Positions 1 through 7,964 of a stretch of 37,239 bases of DNA are shown here, in pieces. The stretch spans positions 1-37,239 of the IMG/VR virus record IMGVR_UViG_3300020580_000032; one strand, 5' to 3'. Source of the stretch: a virus. The notes under the pieces were generated by a model. It saw only the letters and a program-made list of their open reading frames with translations. It ran no database searches and was not told where the DNA came from. The first letter of the stretch is position 1. Every line of letters starts with the position of its first letter. The translations under genes were made by a program, and so were the position numbers.

Positions 1-1023
1 TTGTGTGGAATTAACGGTGGCTACAACGGCGGCGACGGCGGAACTATTATCGGTGGAGATTATGGCGGTGCTGGCGGCGGTGGCGGCGCCGGTCCTAATG
101 GTCCTGGCAGGTCAGGCGGGAATGTAGGAGCCTCTCTTAACGCTGGCGGTGGTGGTGGTGGTGGCAATGGCAACGGGGGTGCTGGTGTAGTCGCTGGTGC
201 CCAGGCTGGCGGTAACGGTGGCACCTCCAACACCAGTACAGCTGGCGGCCTAGGAGCGACTAGTAATGCAGCTAATGGGGCAGCAGGAAGCACCGGGTCG
301 GGTGGAGGCGGCGGATGGGGCAACTCCAACGCCGGTGGTAGCGATTGGACTAGTGGCGGTAATGGCAGCAATGGCACGGAATGGGATGCTTCACACGGCT
401 CCGGTGGTGGAGGCGGTGGAGCTGGTGGCTCCATTACCGGGACAACCTTCCCAAGTAACGCTGGAGGGGCTGGCGGCCTTTATGGCGGAGGCGGTGGCGC
501 AGCCGGCTACCAAGCCGCTAACGTCTACCCCGGTGGCGGCGCTGGTGGGAACGGCATCATTGTCATTACATACACGCCACAAGTATATGGAATAGCAAAG
601 CGGTTTAAGAAAGTAAATATAAAGCGCACTGTCAAAGCGAAAGTTGGAGTGAAGCGTCGGCTTTTGCCATTACCCATCATTCAGCCTCAGCGTCAACTGG
701 TTTTTAAACGCTTCCCAAAGCCAAAGATGCACAGCCGAAGGGGCCGGTGGCCGCTTACGTTGCCCCGTCCGGCTAAAATATTGAACTTGCCGCCGCCACC
801 AGTCATTCCAGTTTATAACCAGGGCATAGACTTTCGTGGTACTCAATCGTTTATCGCCGACCTTGCTCACTTCGATTTCGGCGATAAACGATTTATGCCT
901 AACTTCCCAGCAACTACCGCTCAGGGCTGGCAAGTCGGCTTCATTCAGGTTACGCCGACAATAGCGGGACAGAATGAGACACTAGCGCACGATCCTAGAC
1001 TAGCGGGGAACTTGCATGCCTAG
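1..1023 (+). CDS. Glycine-rich tail/fibre-type protein, 5' end cut by window
   Basis: Residues 1-185 are very rich in Gly, Ala, Ser and Asn (runs such as GGGGGGAGG) and end in GGNGIIVITYTP near residue 183-193, a closing motif I know from glycine-rich phage tail and receptor-binding proteins. After it comes a basic, proline-rich stretch (about 197-270) and an ordinary-looking C-terminal part (about 275-340, with FRGTQSF and WQVGFIQV). The first codon is TTG at the window edge with no visible ribosome site, so the real N-terminus is probably outside. Its stop overlaps the start of the next gene by 8 bases. A host-contact or virion-surface role is inferred from composition and from position beside other beta-rich structural genes; no enzymatic motif is visible. 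Confidence 0.7.
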   Translation: MCGINGGYNGGDGGTIIGGDYGGAGGGGGAGPNGPGRSGGNVGASLNAGGGGGGGNGNGGAGVVAGAQAGGNGGTSNTSTAGGLGATSNAANGAAGSTGSGGGGGWGNSNAGGSDWTSGGNGSNGTEWDASHGSGGGGGGAGGSITGTTFPSNAGGAGGLYGGGGGAAGYQAANVYPGGGAGGNGIIVITYTPQVYGIAKRFKKVNIKRTVKAKVGVKRRLLPLPIIQPQRQLVFKRFPKPKMHSRRGRWPLTLPRPAKILNLPPPPVIPVYNQGIDFRGTQSFIADLAHFDFGDKRFMPNFPATTAQGWQVGFIQVTPTIAGQNETLAHDPRLAGNLHA

Positions 1024-1837
1024 CCCGCCAGCACCGCCAGGATCGCCAGCCGTTCCTCCGTTTCCGCCTGGAACTCTGGTCTATACATTCCAGACGCCGA
1101 AGCCTGATCGCTATCAGATCAATCTTGCCGTAGGCGATAACGCAGTTGCGGTCGCTAATCAAACGCTTTCCGTCTACGATGGAACAACGTTCATTGCTAC
1201 GCTCCTGAACGGGTTGAGCGCTCCGGCGGGGAGTTATATCGATGCGCAGGGTAACGTACTGAGCGCAGCTCAGTGGCCGTCGTTCAATGCGCCGGTCACG
1301 TTGATCTTCCAAACGACGCAGATTAACTTCGTCATCGGCGACGGCGTTAACTTAACGTATATCGCCAGCATTCAAGTTCAAGTCGTTTTAACAATGGAGC
1401 AGGTTAGTCGGAAGCTGAGACGTGGCGTTCGTAGGACCCGGTTAGCGCGGAGGCGCCTATTCGCTTTTGGCTACTTGCCGCCGATGCGGACATTGGTACG
1501 GGCGAAGCCATTGCGCTTCCGCCAGCGCCGGCCACTTCGTCTAATCCGCCGGCATTTGGCTATACCAGTTATCCTATTCCCAAGCATCCGCTATATGGCA
1601 AAGCCGAAGCTTCGGCCGATGCGCCCGCGCCGTCCTCTACGATGCTTGCATCGCAAGCTTTACATCCCCGTGGTAATGAAGCCGCCACTGGTCATCCCAT
1701 GGCGACCACGGCCAGTTCCTCATATTCGTAGAGTACGGCGTAAGATAAAGTTACTAAAGTATCCAATGATCCCTACGGCTACTATACCCAGTGGTGTTGC
1801 CACTCCAGGCTCCAAAGTCATTGTTTCCGTAAGGTAG
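1016..1837 (+). CDS. Virion-associated protein with beta-rich N-half and Arg/Pro-rich C-half
   Basis: Residues 1-125 are proline-rich at first and then a plausible beta-sandwich (NLAVGDNAVAV, YDGTTFIATLLNG, FVIGDGVNLTYI). From about residue 130 to 245 the protein is extremely basic and proline-rich. It contains two loose copies of one unit, beginning AKPLRFRQRRPLR and AKPKLRPMRPRRPLR, each followed by a hydrophobic IPV segment. The last 20 residues (TATIPSGVATPGSKVIVSV) again look normal. A second frame is open for 100 codons under the basic half (1429-1731), so either the basic region is real and binds nucleic acid or membrane, or this stretch is overprinted or frameshifted. The family is not recognised. 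It starts 8 bases inside the upstream gene. Confidence 0.6.
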   Translation: MPSPPAPPGSPAVPPFPPGTLVYTFQTPKPDRYQINLAVGDNAVAVANQTLSVYDGTTFIATLLNGLSAPAGSYIDAQGNVLSAAQWPSFNAPVTLIFQTTQINFVIGDGVNLTYIASIQVQVVLTMEQVSRKLRRGVRRTRLARRRLFAFGYLPPMRTLVRAKPLRFRQRRPLRLIRRHLAIPVILFPSIRYMAKPKLRPMRPRRPLRCLHRKLYIPVVMKPPLVIPWRPRPVPHIRRVRRKIKLLKYPMIPTATIPSGVATPGSKVIVSVR

Positions 1838-1841
1838 GGCT

Positions 1842-2264
1842 ATGGCCGCATCTGTAAACCGCTTTGCGCCGGTCGTTAGAGGAGAGGGGAAAGGCCTAGT
1901 TGTGCCTATGGCACAATGGATAGATGCTTTCCTTCTTGCAGCGGCGACGGCCAGAAGCTACACGCTTCCGACTGGAATTAACCTTGCGGGTGGTGGCACG
2001 CCGATCCTTAATCCACCACCTGGCGTAACCGTGACAGCAACGATCCTCCGGATCAGTAATCCGCTCGCTGCTGGTGTTGGCGATGTCGTTTGGGTCAATC
2101 CGGGCGGCGTCGCCACAGTCCCAACGGCCGACATCCTCACCGGCTTATCTAGCTTTCCAATCCTCCCAGGGGAACATTTCATGTTCCAACTGCCCGTTGG
2201 CGTAGCCAGCATATCCATGATCAGTACAACTGGTGGTGTCGTTATCATAGAAGGATGGTGGTAA
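1842..2264 (+). CDS. Small beta-rich structural protein, unknown
   Basis: This 140-residue protein starts 2 bases after the upstream stop, with AAGG just before the ATG. It is rich in Gly, Pro, Val and Thr with alternating hydrophobic strands (VTATILRISNP, VGDVVWVNPGG, GEHFMFQLPVGVASISMIS) and ends in VVIIEGWW. The pattern fits a compact beta-barrel such as a fibre tip, decoration or tail-appendage protein. No family is recognised and no catalytic motif is seen. Its place between two surface-type genes and the terminase supports a virion role by context only. Confidence 0.65.
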   Translation: MAASVNRFAPVVRGEGKGLVVPMAQWIDAFLLAAATARSYTLPTGINLAGGGTPILNPPPGVTVTATILRISNPLAAGVGDVVWVNPGGVATVPTADILTGLSSFPILPGEHFMFQLPVGVASISMISTTGGVVIIEGWW

Positions 2265-2266
2265 AG

Positions 2267-2434
2267 ATGGCTGATGAGCCGCAGGCTGAGACGAAAGAGG
2301 CGTATCTAGCGCGGCGCGCCGCTCTGTCGCTTGAACGTGCACTAAAGGACGCAACGGCAAGGGCAACTAATCCTAACGCCGAATACCCCTACAAGCAAAT
2401 GCGAAATTATGTCTACGCTCGACCTATTACCTAG
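2267..2434 (+). CDS. Small ORF ahead of terminase (55 aa)
   Basis: ATG is 2 bases after the upstream stop, and the frame runs 55 codons into the terminase gene, overlapping it by 26 bases. The product is mostly helical and charged (EAYLARRAALSLERALKDAT) with a short C-terminal tail. By position it could be a very reduced small terminase subunit or a coupling peptide for terminase translation, but it is far shorter than usual small terminases and carries no recognisable DNA-binding motif. The overlap and tight spacing support it being translated. Confidence 0.5.
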   Translation: MADEPQAETKEAYLARRAALSLERALKDATARATNPNAEYPYKQMRNYVYARPIT

Positions 2435-4004
2435 TCCTTATCGGACAGTGATGGAAGCTATGTTCCGCGTAGTCACGCCGGATGCGGCGGACGCGGACGT
2501 GGTATTGCGCCCAGTTCAGGCACAGCTTGACGCAAGTTGGACTACTCGGAACATCGTCCCGAAGAGCCGCAGACACGGAGTAACAACCTATGTCATCTGG
2601 CGTTTCCTGGCCAAGTGTCTTACACAACGGAACAGACGTTGTATGTTGCTCTCACACGAAAAAGAGGCCACAGCGCGTCTGTTCTCTATTGCTAAATACA
2701 CGTTGGACAACCTCAAGGGAGCAAAGGCGCTTGTTGGTCGTAACAACCGAGGCGAATTGTATTTCGACAAGACGAATAGTACTTTTTGGATCGGGACGGC
2801 GGGTTCAGAGAATTTGGGGCATGGTGATACCGTCACGGATCTTCATTGGTCCGAAGCGGCGCACACTAATAATGCGGAAGCGCTTCGCAAGGGTCTCTTT
2901 CCGGCAGCCGATGCTGGAGAGATAACCATTGAAAGCACTGGCAATGGCGTGGGGAATTGGTTTCATCGCAGTGTCGTTAGGGCAGCAGAGGGACACGGCT
3001 TCACCCTTCACTTTTTCCCCTACACACAGCACCCCGACTGCGTCCTGCCGTTTCCTTCCCCCGAAGCACGGGAAGCCTTTCTGCGAGATCTACGATCTGA
3101 ACTCGGAGAGCCCGAGCTGGTGGACGTGCTTTCGCCTGAAGTGTTACATTGGCGAAGAGACAAGATAGAAGTCCTCTTTGAGGGAAGTCTGAAGGACTTC
3201 ACGGAACAGTATCCGCGGACGCTGGACGAATGCTTCCAGGCGACCGGCCACAGCTTCTTCCCGAAGGTTAGTTATGTCCCAACCACTGACTGGGCACAAC
3301 GCGGAGCCAAGCTCTGGGCGCTCAACGGACACCCGCGAAGTGGATGCGCCTATGTCATCGGCGCGGACGTTGGCGCGGGAGTTGGACGCGACAATAGTGT
3401 GGCAGAGATCGTGGCGCTCGATACACTTGAGCAGGTGGCGGAATGGGCCTCGAATGGGCTTGACCCTGACTTGTTCGGTGTGGAGCTGGCTCATCTCGGC
3501 AGTGTTTTCAATCAAGCCTATATCAATGTTGAGCAAAACTCCGGTTACGGCGCGACGTGTTTGAAGAGCCTTCTTGATCACTATCCACACCATCTAATCC
3601 ACCAGGGGAGACGGATCAATGACACACCAGGAACGGAATACACTCTTCAAAGACTTAACTATGGCACTCTCGTTACGGAGCGGGTTAAGGGTGCCATCCT
3701 CGGCGGACTGCGTAGCGCCTTGCGTGGCGAGCACACCATCCACAGTCCACTTCTTCGCTCTGAGCTTGGCTCCTTCGTCGAAAAGGAAAACGGCAAGCTC
3801 GAAGCAGAGAGTGGGTGTATGGATGATAGGGTAATGGCAGATGCGCATGCGATTGCGGTCATAGAGAGAGCGGCGACAATGACCAAGCCAGAGGTCCGTT
3901 CGCGCCGCGATCGCACGGCGATCGATCCTTTCTCTTGGGAAGCTATATTCGGAGACCTTGAGCGCAGCTCTGGTCTCCCATTCACACCTGGAAGGTGGTC
4001 CTAA
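2409..4004 (+). CDS. terL: Terminase large subunit
   Basis: This 531-residue protein is the motor ATPase and nuclease that packages DNA into the prohead. The N-terminal ATPase shows a Walker A-like PKSRRHGVTT (51-60), a Walker B-like VTDLHWSEAA (142-151) with the acidic pair D and E, and a coupling motif IESTGNG (174-180). The C-terminal RNase H-like nuclease shows its three acidic sites: D320 in GADVGAGVGRDNS, E375 in NVEQNSGYG and D472/D473 in MDDRVMADA. Length and motif order fit the family. The P-loop lacks the classical GxxGxGK, which is common in terminases. It ends in TAATG, coupling it to the next gene. No normal-sized small subunit is recognised nearby. Confidence 0.95.
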   Translation: MSTLDLLPSPYRTVMEAMFRVVTPDAADADVVLRPVQAQLDASWTTRNIVPKSRRHGVTTYVIWRFLAKCLTQRNRRCMLLSHEKEATARLFSIAKYTLDNLKGAKALVGRNNRGELYFDKTNSTFWIGTAGSENLGHGDTVTDLHWSEAAHTNNAEALRKGLFPAADAGEITIESTGNGVGNWFHRSVVRAAEGHGFTLHFFPYTQHPDCVLPFPSPEAREAFLRDLRSELGEPELVDVLSPEVLHWRRDKIEVLFEGSLKDFTEQYPRTLDECFQATGHSFFPKVSYVPTTDWAQRGAKLWALNGHPRSGCAYVIGADVGAGVGRDNSVAEIVALDTLEQVAEWASNGLDPDLFGVELAHLGSVFNQAYINVEQNSGYGATCLKSLLDHYPHHLIHQGRRINDTPGTEYTLQRLNYGTLVTERVKGAILGGLRSALRGEHTIHSPLLRSELGSFVEKENGKLEAESGCMDDRVMADAHAIAVIERAATMTKPEVRSRRDRTAIDPFSWEAIFGDLERSSGLPFTPGRWS

Positions 4005-4255
4005 TGGCAACGCTTAGCGGCGTTAGTGCGCTCACTGGCGTATCCGGCGCGAACATTACAATCTCCGGCGCGGGCTTCGGCGTCGGACAAGCTGGCAGCA
4101 CTGTGACTATAGGTGGTATCACTCAGACTATTGTATCGTGGAGTGATACAAGCATTGTCTTCGCGATTGCAGCGGACGATACGATGGGAGATCTGATCGT
4201 CAACCTGCAAAGTCAAGTTTGGTGTGGCCCGTTCGCCGGGCCAGGGCAAGCATGA
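4004..4255 (+). CDS. IPT/TIG-like Ig-fold small protein
   Basis: ATG overlaps the terminase stop (TAATG); an in-frame GTG at 3995 is less likely. The 83 residues match the look of a single IPT/TIG immunoglobulin-like domain: GANITISGAGFG, then GSTVTIGG, then IVSWSDTSIVFAIA and DLIVNLQSQ. Such domains occur on phage capsid and tail surfaces as binding or decoration modules. It has no signal peptide, so it is expected to be assembled in the cytoplasm. The last 10 residues (CGPFAGPGQA) depart from the domain pattern. Confidence 0.7.
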   Translation: MATLSGVSALTGVSGANITISGAGFGVGQAGSTVTIGGITQTIVSWSDTSIVFAIAADDTMGDLIVNLQSQVWCGPFAGPGQA

Positions 4256-4389
4256 GTGGTCCACTCGACCCCTGGAATGAAGCCATGCCTACGCTAATCG
4301 ACGAAGTCGATGAGGAAGACGATGTGTATGAGCCGGAGGACTACACCGGAGACTATCCGCTAGAGAGTGAAGTCGAATGCCTGATCTAG
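4252..4389 (+). CDS. Very acidic 45-residue protein
   Basis: ATGA overlap with the upstream stop. The product is 45 residues with a dense acidic middle (IDEVDEEDDVYEPEDYTGD) and ends VECLI. No family is recognised. Tight coupling on both sides (the next gene starts 13 bases before its stop) argues for translation. It could be an assembly cofactor or DNA-mimic-like peptide; that is speculation from charge alone. Confidence 0.5.
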   Translation: MSGPLDPWNEAMPTLIDEVDEEDDVYEPEDYTGDYPLESEVECLI

Positions 4390-4550
4390 AGACGGCCATA
4401 GGCCAAATGGACTACACGATTGGAGAGATCGTGAAGCTTGGAGCTAATCAGGATAGTGGCGAGGGGCTAAGTGATCTCACATTGCTCGCCCGCGCCGTGC
4501 ATGACCTATGGAAACTGACCTTCAAGCCCCTCCTTGAGAGTGAAGCGTAG
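4377..4550 (+). CDS. Small helical protein (57 aa)
   Basis: ATG lies inside the end of the acidic mini-gene. The 57-residue product appears helical (METAIGQ-like start, then MDYTIGEIVKLG and LTLLARAVHDLWKLTF). I do not recognise it. Overlap with its neighbour and a natural amino-acid composition support coding. Confidence 0.5.
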   Translation: MPDLETAIGQMDYTIGEIVKLGANQDSGEGLSDLTLLARAVHDLWKLTFKPLLESEA

Positions 4551-4553
4551 CTC

Positions 4554-4892
4554 ATGGACCTAACTATCATAAAACAAGGAGCAACTGCCGTGATTGCGAT
4601 CAACGACACTGTTACTATTACTGTCACTCATGCCCACATACCGGTAATTACTGTCACACCTGCGGCGCCCACTATACCAGACACAGCCACGCCCGGCACG
4701 AATATCGCCAAAGCCACCGTAACTAACTCAGACGGCTCGCCGTATACTGGGACGCTTGTGATATCTGCTCAAACGACAGCTGGTGAGTTTATCCTTTTCC
4801 GTGAAGGCACAAGCAATATTTGGGACATAAACGTTGGTGCGATGGCGCCTGGCGCCGCCACACCTACACTGACACTCACCGCTACGGAATAA
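4554..4892 (+). CDS. Ig-like beta protein with dispersed VTPAxPTIPD module
   Basis: This 112-residue beta-rich protein carries TVTITVTH, then ITVTPAAPTIPDTATPGT, then VTNSDGSPYTGTL. Close versions of this module recur about 18 kb downstream in the genes at 22016 and 22699, so it looks like a duplicated surface domain. ATG at 4554 has no clear ribosome site. A GTG at 4590 is preceded by AAGGAG (4576-4581) at 8 bases and may be the true start, giving 100 residues. It ends just before the ATP-grasp gene. A virion decoration role is inferred from context and fold type. Confidence 0.65.
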   Translation: MDLTIIKQGATAVIAINDTVTITVTHAHIPVITVTPAAPTIPDTATPGTNIAKATVTNSDGSPYTGTLVISAQTTAGEFILFREGTSNIWDINVGAMAPGAATPTLTLTATE

Positions 4893-4894
4893 GT

Positions 4895-6124
4895 GTGCGT
4901 GTTCTTATTATTAGCAAAGAAGGCGATGCCCTCGGCGTCGCACACCGACTGGTTAGTGAGGGCAACGATGTCAAACTTTTCGTCAGAGACACGCGATATG
5001 CCCGGTCACTTAAAGGAATTGTTCCTCGCGTTAGCGATTGGCATAAGCATGTGGGCTCTTCTGATCTGGTCATTACTGACATGGTTGGCATGGGGAAACT
5101 GAGCCGAGACTTCCGCGGCGTACCCTACATCGGGGCGAATGAGTATGTGGATCGTGTTGAGTTGGACCGACAGACCGGGATGGAGTTATTCAAAAGGGCC
5201 GGTGTTAAGGTGCCAGAAACGCTGGCCTTTCCTTCGCCTCGTAGCGTGGAACTCCCGGGCCCTTGGCGTTCCGGGTGGGTTATTAAGCCATGCGGCAATA
5301 AGGACACAAGTAAGACTATTGTCGTTAAGGAACAGGAGCTTTGGGATCGCTGTATTGGAAAGACCCCAAATTGTTCGCTTATCGTCCAACGGATAGTTGA
5401 GGGTATCGAAGTGTCAACAGAAGGTTGGTTCAATGGCAGTTCTTTCGCCACGCCGTATAACCACACTTTTGAGGAGAAACGCTTCCTCGCCGGAGGACTT
5501 GGACCGCAGACGGGCTGCATGGGCAACGTTGTCATTACGGCGGACAGCAACCGCCTCACTAAAGCGACAGTGGAAAAAATCTCGCCTTTCCTAAAGATGA
5601 CAGGCTACCGTGGCCCGTTTGACATCAATTGCATTGTGAATGAAAGCGGCGCGTATGCCCTTGAGGCTACAGGCCGGATGGGCTACGACGCAGTCGAGGC
5701 TCTTGCAGAGGGCCTGGAGGAGCCACTTGGCGACCTTCTATTCGAGACGGCTTCAGGCTCTCTGCGAACCATGCCAATGGCCAGTGGTTATAACATCGCC
5801 GTACGCACCAGCGTGCCACCTTGGCCATTTCGCAAACCCGATCATAGCGAAGCTGGGGAGCCGGTTCTTGGAATTGACGAGAAGACACTACCGCATCTGT
5901 TCCTCACAGACGTGTATCGAGAAGGCGATAGGTATTTCTGCGCAGCTGGGGATAACATTATCCTTAAGGCAACGGCGCGCAGTACTGATCTGCGTCTCGG
6001 ACAAAAGAAAGTCTATCGCCTCTTGGAGAAGATTATCACGAACGGGCTTCAGTACAGAAACGATATTGGAGATCGAGTGCCCGGGGCAATAGATAGTCTG
6101 CGAGGTTGGGGATGGTTGACGTGA
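4895..6124 (+). CDS. PurD-like ATP-grasp ligase
   Basis: The 409-residue protein resembles phosphoribosylamine-glycine ligase (GARS/PurD) along its length. GTG at 4895 gives MRVLIISKEGDALG, the expected first strand; an upstream in-frame ATG at 4820 only adds sequence antisensical to the family. ATP-grasp landmarks are WVIKPCGNKDTSK (128-140, K131), LIVQRIVEGIEVSTEGW (162-178), GLGPQTGCMGNV (201-212, in place of the usual TGGMG) and LEATGRMGYDAVEAL (256-270, in place of EFNxRFGDPE). The family joins a carboxylate to an amine using ATP. The core motifs are present but altered, so the substrate may not be the purine precursor. It sits between head genes, with no other nucleotide-metabolism gene in the window, which points to modification of a protein or small molecule; that is inference. 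Confidence 0.75.
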   Translation: MRVLIISKEGDALGVAHRLVSEGNDVKLFVRDTRYARSLKGIVPRVSDWHKHVGSSDLVITDMVGMGKLSRDFRGVPYIGANEYVDRVELDRQTGMELFKRAGVKVPETLAFPSPRSVELPGPWRSGWVIKPCGNKDTSKTIVVKEQELWDRCIGKTPNCSLIVQRIVEGIEVSTEGWFNGSSFATPYNHTFEEKRFLAGGLGPQTGCMGNVVITADSNRLTKATVEKISPFLKMTGYRGPFDINCIVNESGAYALEATGRMGYDAVEALAEGLEEPLGDLLFETASGSLRTMPMASGYNIAVRTSVPPWPFRKPDHSEAGEPVLGIDEKTLPHLFLTDVYREGDRYFCAAGDNIILKATARSTDLRLGQKKVYRLLEKIITNGLQYRNDIGDRVPGAIDSLRGWGWLT

Positions 6125-6270
6125 TAGAGCGGGACCATTTGCACTGTTTAGAATTATGTGAACATCCACAGCCTTTTTGTATTGGTGAGCTAATCCTATG
6201 CGGTATATGTTTTTACTTCCACAATAAGATCACGCCAATGGTTGAATGTACCACGGAGATATGCTCGTGA
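6121..6270 (+). CDS. Cys/His-rich mini-protein, possible zinc binder (49 aa)
   Basis: GTG overlaps the ATP-grasp stop (GTGA). The 49 residues contain H8, C9, C13, H15, C20, C27, C30, H34, C43 and C48, including CGIC. The spacing suggests a small zinc finger or disulfide-bonded peptide, but it matches no family I recognise. Its stop in turn overlaps the probable portal start (GTGA), so it is coupled on both sides. It is a candidate partner or substrate of the ATP-grasp enzyme, by position only. Confidence 0.5.
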   Translation: MIERDHLHCLELCEHPQPFCIGELILCGICFYFHNKITPMVECTTEICS

Positions 6271-7964
6271 CCCAGGGGTGGGAAAAGGGCAAGCCAGATT
6301 TCGAATGGTGGCAGAGGGCGGTTCAGGAGGGCATTACGTATCGTAAGGAGATGACACACGAGGAAGACTGGGACAAGTGGAGAGGGTGGTATAGGGGAAA
6401 ATGGCCTCCGGGCATCTTGCCTACAAATATATATTTCAAGATGATACGTACCCTAGTACCTAGGGTCTACTATCGCAACCCGAGTGTGAGTGTCACGGCA
6501 ACACTGCCTGGAATAGAGCAAATGCTCTATGCCAAGCTGCTTGAGCGGGCGGACAATAAGCTGCTCGACCTCATGAGCACGAAACAACAGATGAAGCGCG
6601 CCGTGCAGCTTGCTGTTATGTTTGGCACAAGTGTGCCGATGATGGGCTACGGCGCACAGTTCTCTCATACGCCGGAAGAGTTGACGACAGAGGCCCCTGA
6701 AGGGGGCACGAAGCGCATGGTCAACCGGGTGGAGTACCATAGCCTTGTTCATCCAGACACACCACATCTGCTAACGGAGCATCCGGGGAACATTGTCTTT
6801 CCGAAGAAATGTGCTTCTTGGGAAGAGGCAAGGTGGATATGCCAACTCACGCGGCGACCGGTCGGGGACCTTAAAGCCGACAAGCGCTTTAAGAATACGG
6901 AGAACCTTCCCGAGGTTGGAAGTAAGGGCGGTAGTATCCGCTATGACGGAGCCCCTGGTACTGTACTGCCCGAAGGCGTCCGACTTTGGATCATTCGGGA
7001 TAAGAAAACGCAGCAGGTCTTTGTCCTCGCGCCGGATGGGGATGAAGGTGCCAAGGTCCTCTATCAAGAGGACGACGAGCTGCAGATAGACGGTGGCCTA
7101 CCCGCTTACCCGCTTGTGTTTAATACAGACGACGAAAGCGTTTGGGGTGTGCCGGATAGCAAAATCATCGAGCCTCAACAGACAGAAATTAATGAGTGCA
7201 GAACACTCATCATGCGCCATCGTCGTATCTCCCTTGTTAAGTTCCTCGTAGAGCAGAATGCAATCGACCCGGATGAAGCTAGCAAGCTGATTGATGATGA
7301 CGTCGGTGCAATGGTTAAGGTAAAGAATGTCGGCATGGTAAAGGAGTTGACACCTGCACAAATTCCCACAGCGCTTCTCCAAAGTGAACAGCTCACCGCT
7401 CAAGATGTACAGGAGATCCTTGGTCTTGGAACAAATCAATTCGGCGAGTATGCGCCGGGATCAGCAGACCGCTCTGCTACTGAAGCTAATATTGTCAACC
7501 AAGCAACACAGATACGAGTTGACGAGAGACGTGATACTTGTGCCGACTTATTGGTTAACTTTGTCAGTGACATGAACCAAGTGATTGTTAAGCATTGGGA
7601 CAGAGACATTGTGGAGAGCGTAATAGGCCCGGGCGGCGTCGAGATTTGGATTAAGTTCCAACCTCAAGAATTGCGCCAGGGTCACTACGTGACCAAGATC
7701 GATCCGGACAGCAGTGTGCCACTGACTAAGCAGGTGCGCGAACAGCGCGCCGTACAGGGTTATACACTGTTCAAAGACAACCCGATGATTGATCCGTTTA
7801 AGCTTACCCAGATGACGGTAAATGAAGTCTACAGTGGTGACGTGATGGACCTAATTAAAGAGATGGGTAACACGTCGCCAGGTAATCCAATGAGCGTGCC
7901 TCAGGCGGCGCAGCGGCTCCAGGGAATTGGCGCAGCTAATGGTCAAGCAGGGCCGGTACAATGA
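6267..7964 (+). CDS. Portal protein
   Basis: The portal forms the dodecameric DNA gate at one capsid vertex. I choose GTG 6267, which has GGAG 8 bases upstream and overlaps the previous stop (GTGA), giving 565 residues; ATG 6246 or 6261 would add 7 or 2 residues. The sequence has the pattern of podovirus portals: an N-terminal WRGWYRGKWPPGILPTN segment, a hydrophobic MIRTLVPRVYYRNP, a central beta region, a wing/stem region GVPDSKIIEPQQTEINECRT and a long helical LLQSEQLTAQDVQEILG to ITQIRVDERRD-like segment. Position between terminase and scaffold/capsid genes agrees. The C-terminus is Gln/Gly-rich. Confidence 0.9.
   Translation: MTQGWEKGKPDFEWWQRAVQEGITYRKEMTHEEDWDKWRGWYRGKWPPGILPTNIYFKMIRTLVPRVYYRNPSVSVTATLPGIEQMLYAKLLERADNKLLDLMSTKQQMKRAVQLAVMFGTSVPMMGYGAQFSHTPEELTTEAPEGGTKRMVNRVEYHSLVHPDTPHLLTEHPGNIVFPKKCASWEEARWICQLTRRPVGDLKADKRFKNTENLPEVGSKGGSIRYDGAPGTVLPEGVRLWIIRDKKTQQVFVLAPDGDEGAKVLYQEDDELQIDGGLPAYPLVFNTDDESVWGVPDSKIIEPQQTEINECRTLIMRHRRISLVKFLVEQNAIDPDEASKLIDDDVGAMVKVKNVGMVKELTPAQIPTALLQSEQLTAQDVQEILGLGTNQFGEYAPGSADRSATEANIVNQATQIRVDERRDTCADLLVNFVSDMNQVIVKHWDRDIVESVIGPGGVEIWIKFQPQELRQGHYVTKIDPDSSVPLTKQVREQRAVQGYTLFKDNPMIDPFKLTQMTVNEVYSGDVMDLIKEMGNTSPGNPMSVPQAAQRLQGIGAANGQAGPVQ

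Noticed and set aside
60-434. Proline-rich 124-codon frame on the - strand under the glycine-rich gene
   Set aside because: It is the complement of Gly codons (GGC/GGT read as GCC/ACC and CCx). No ribosome site and no natural sequence pattern.
3144-3593. 149-codon - strand frame inside the terminase gene
   Set aside because: It is antisense to conserved terminase motifs with no start signal or family match.
6246-6266. Longer portal start at ATG 6246
   Set aside because: GTG 6267 has GGAG at 8 bases and the GTGA overlap seen elsewhere; the earlier ATG has no site. Not decisive, since the difference is seven residues.
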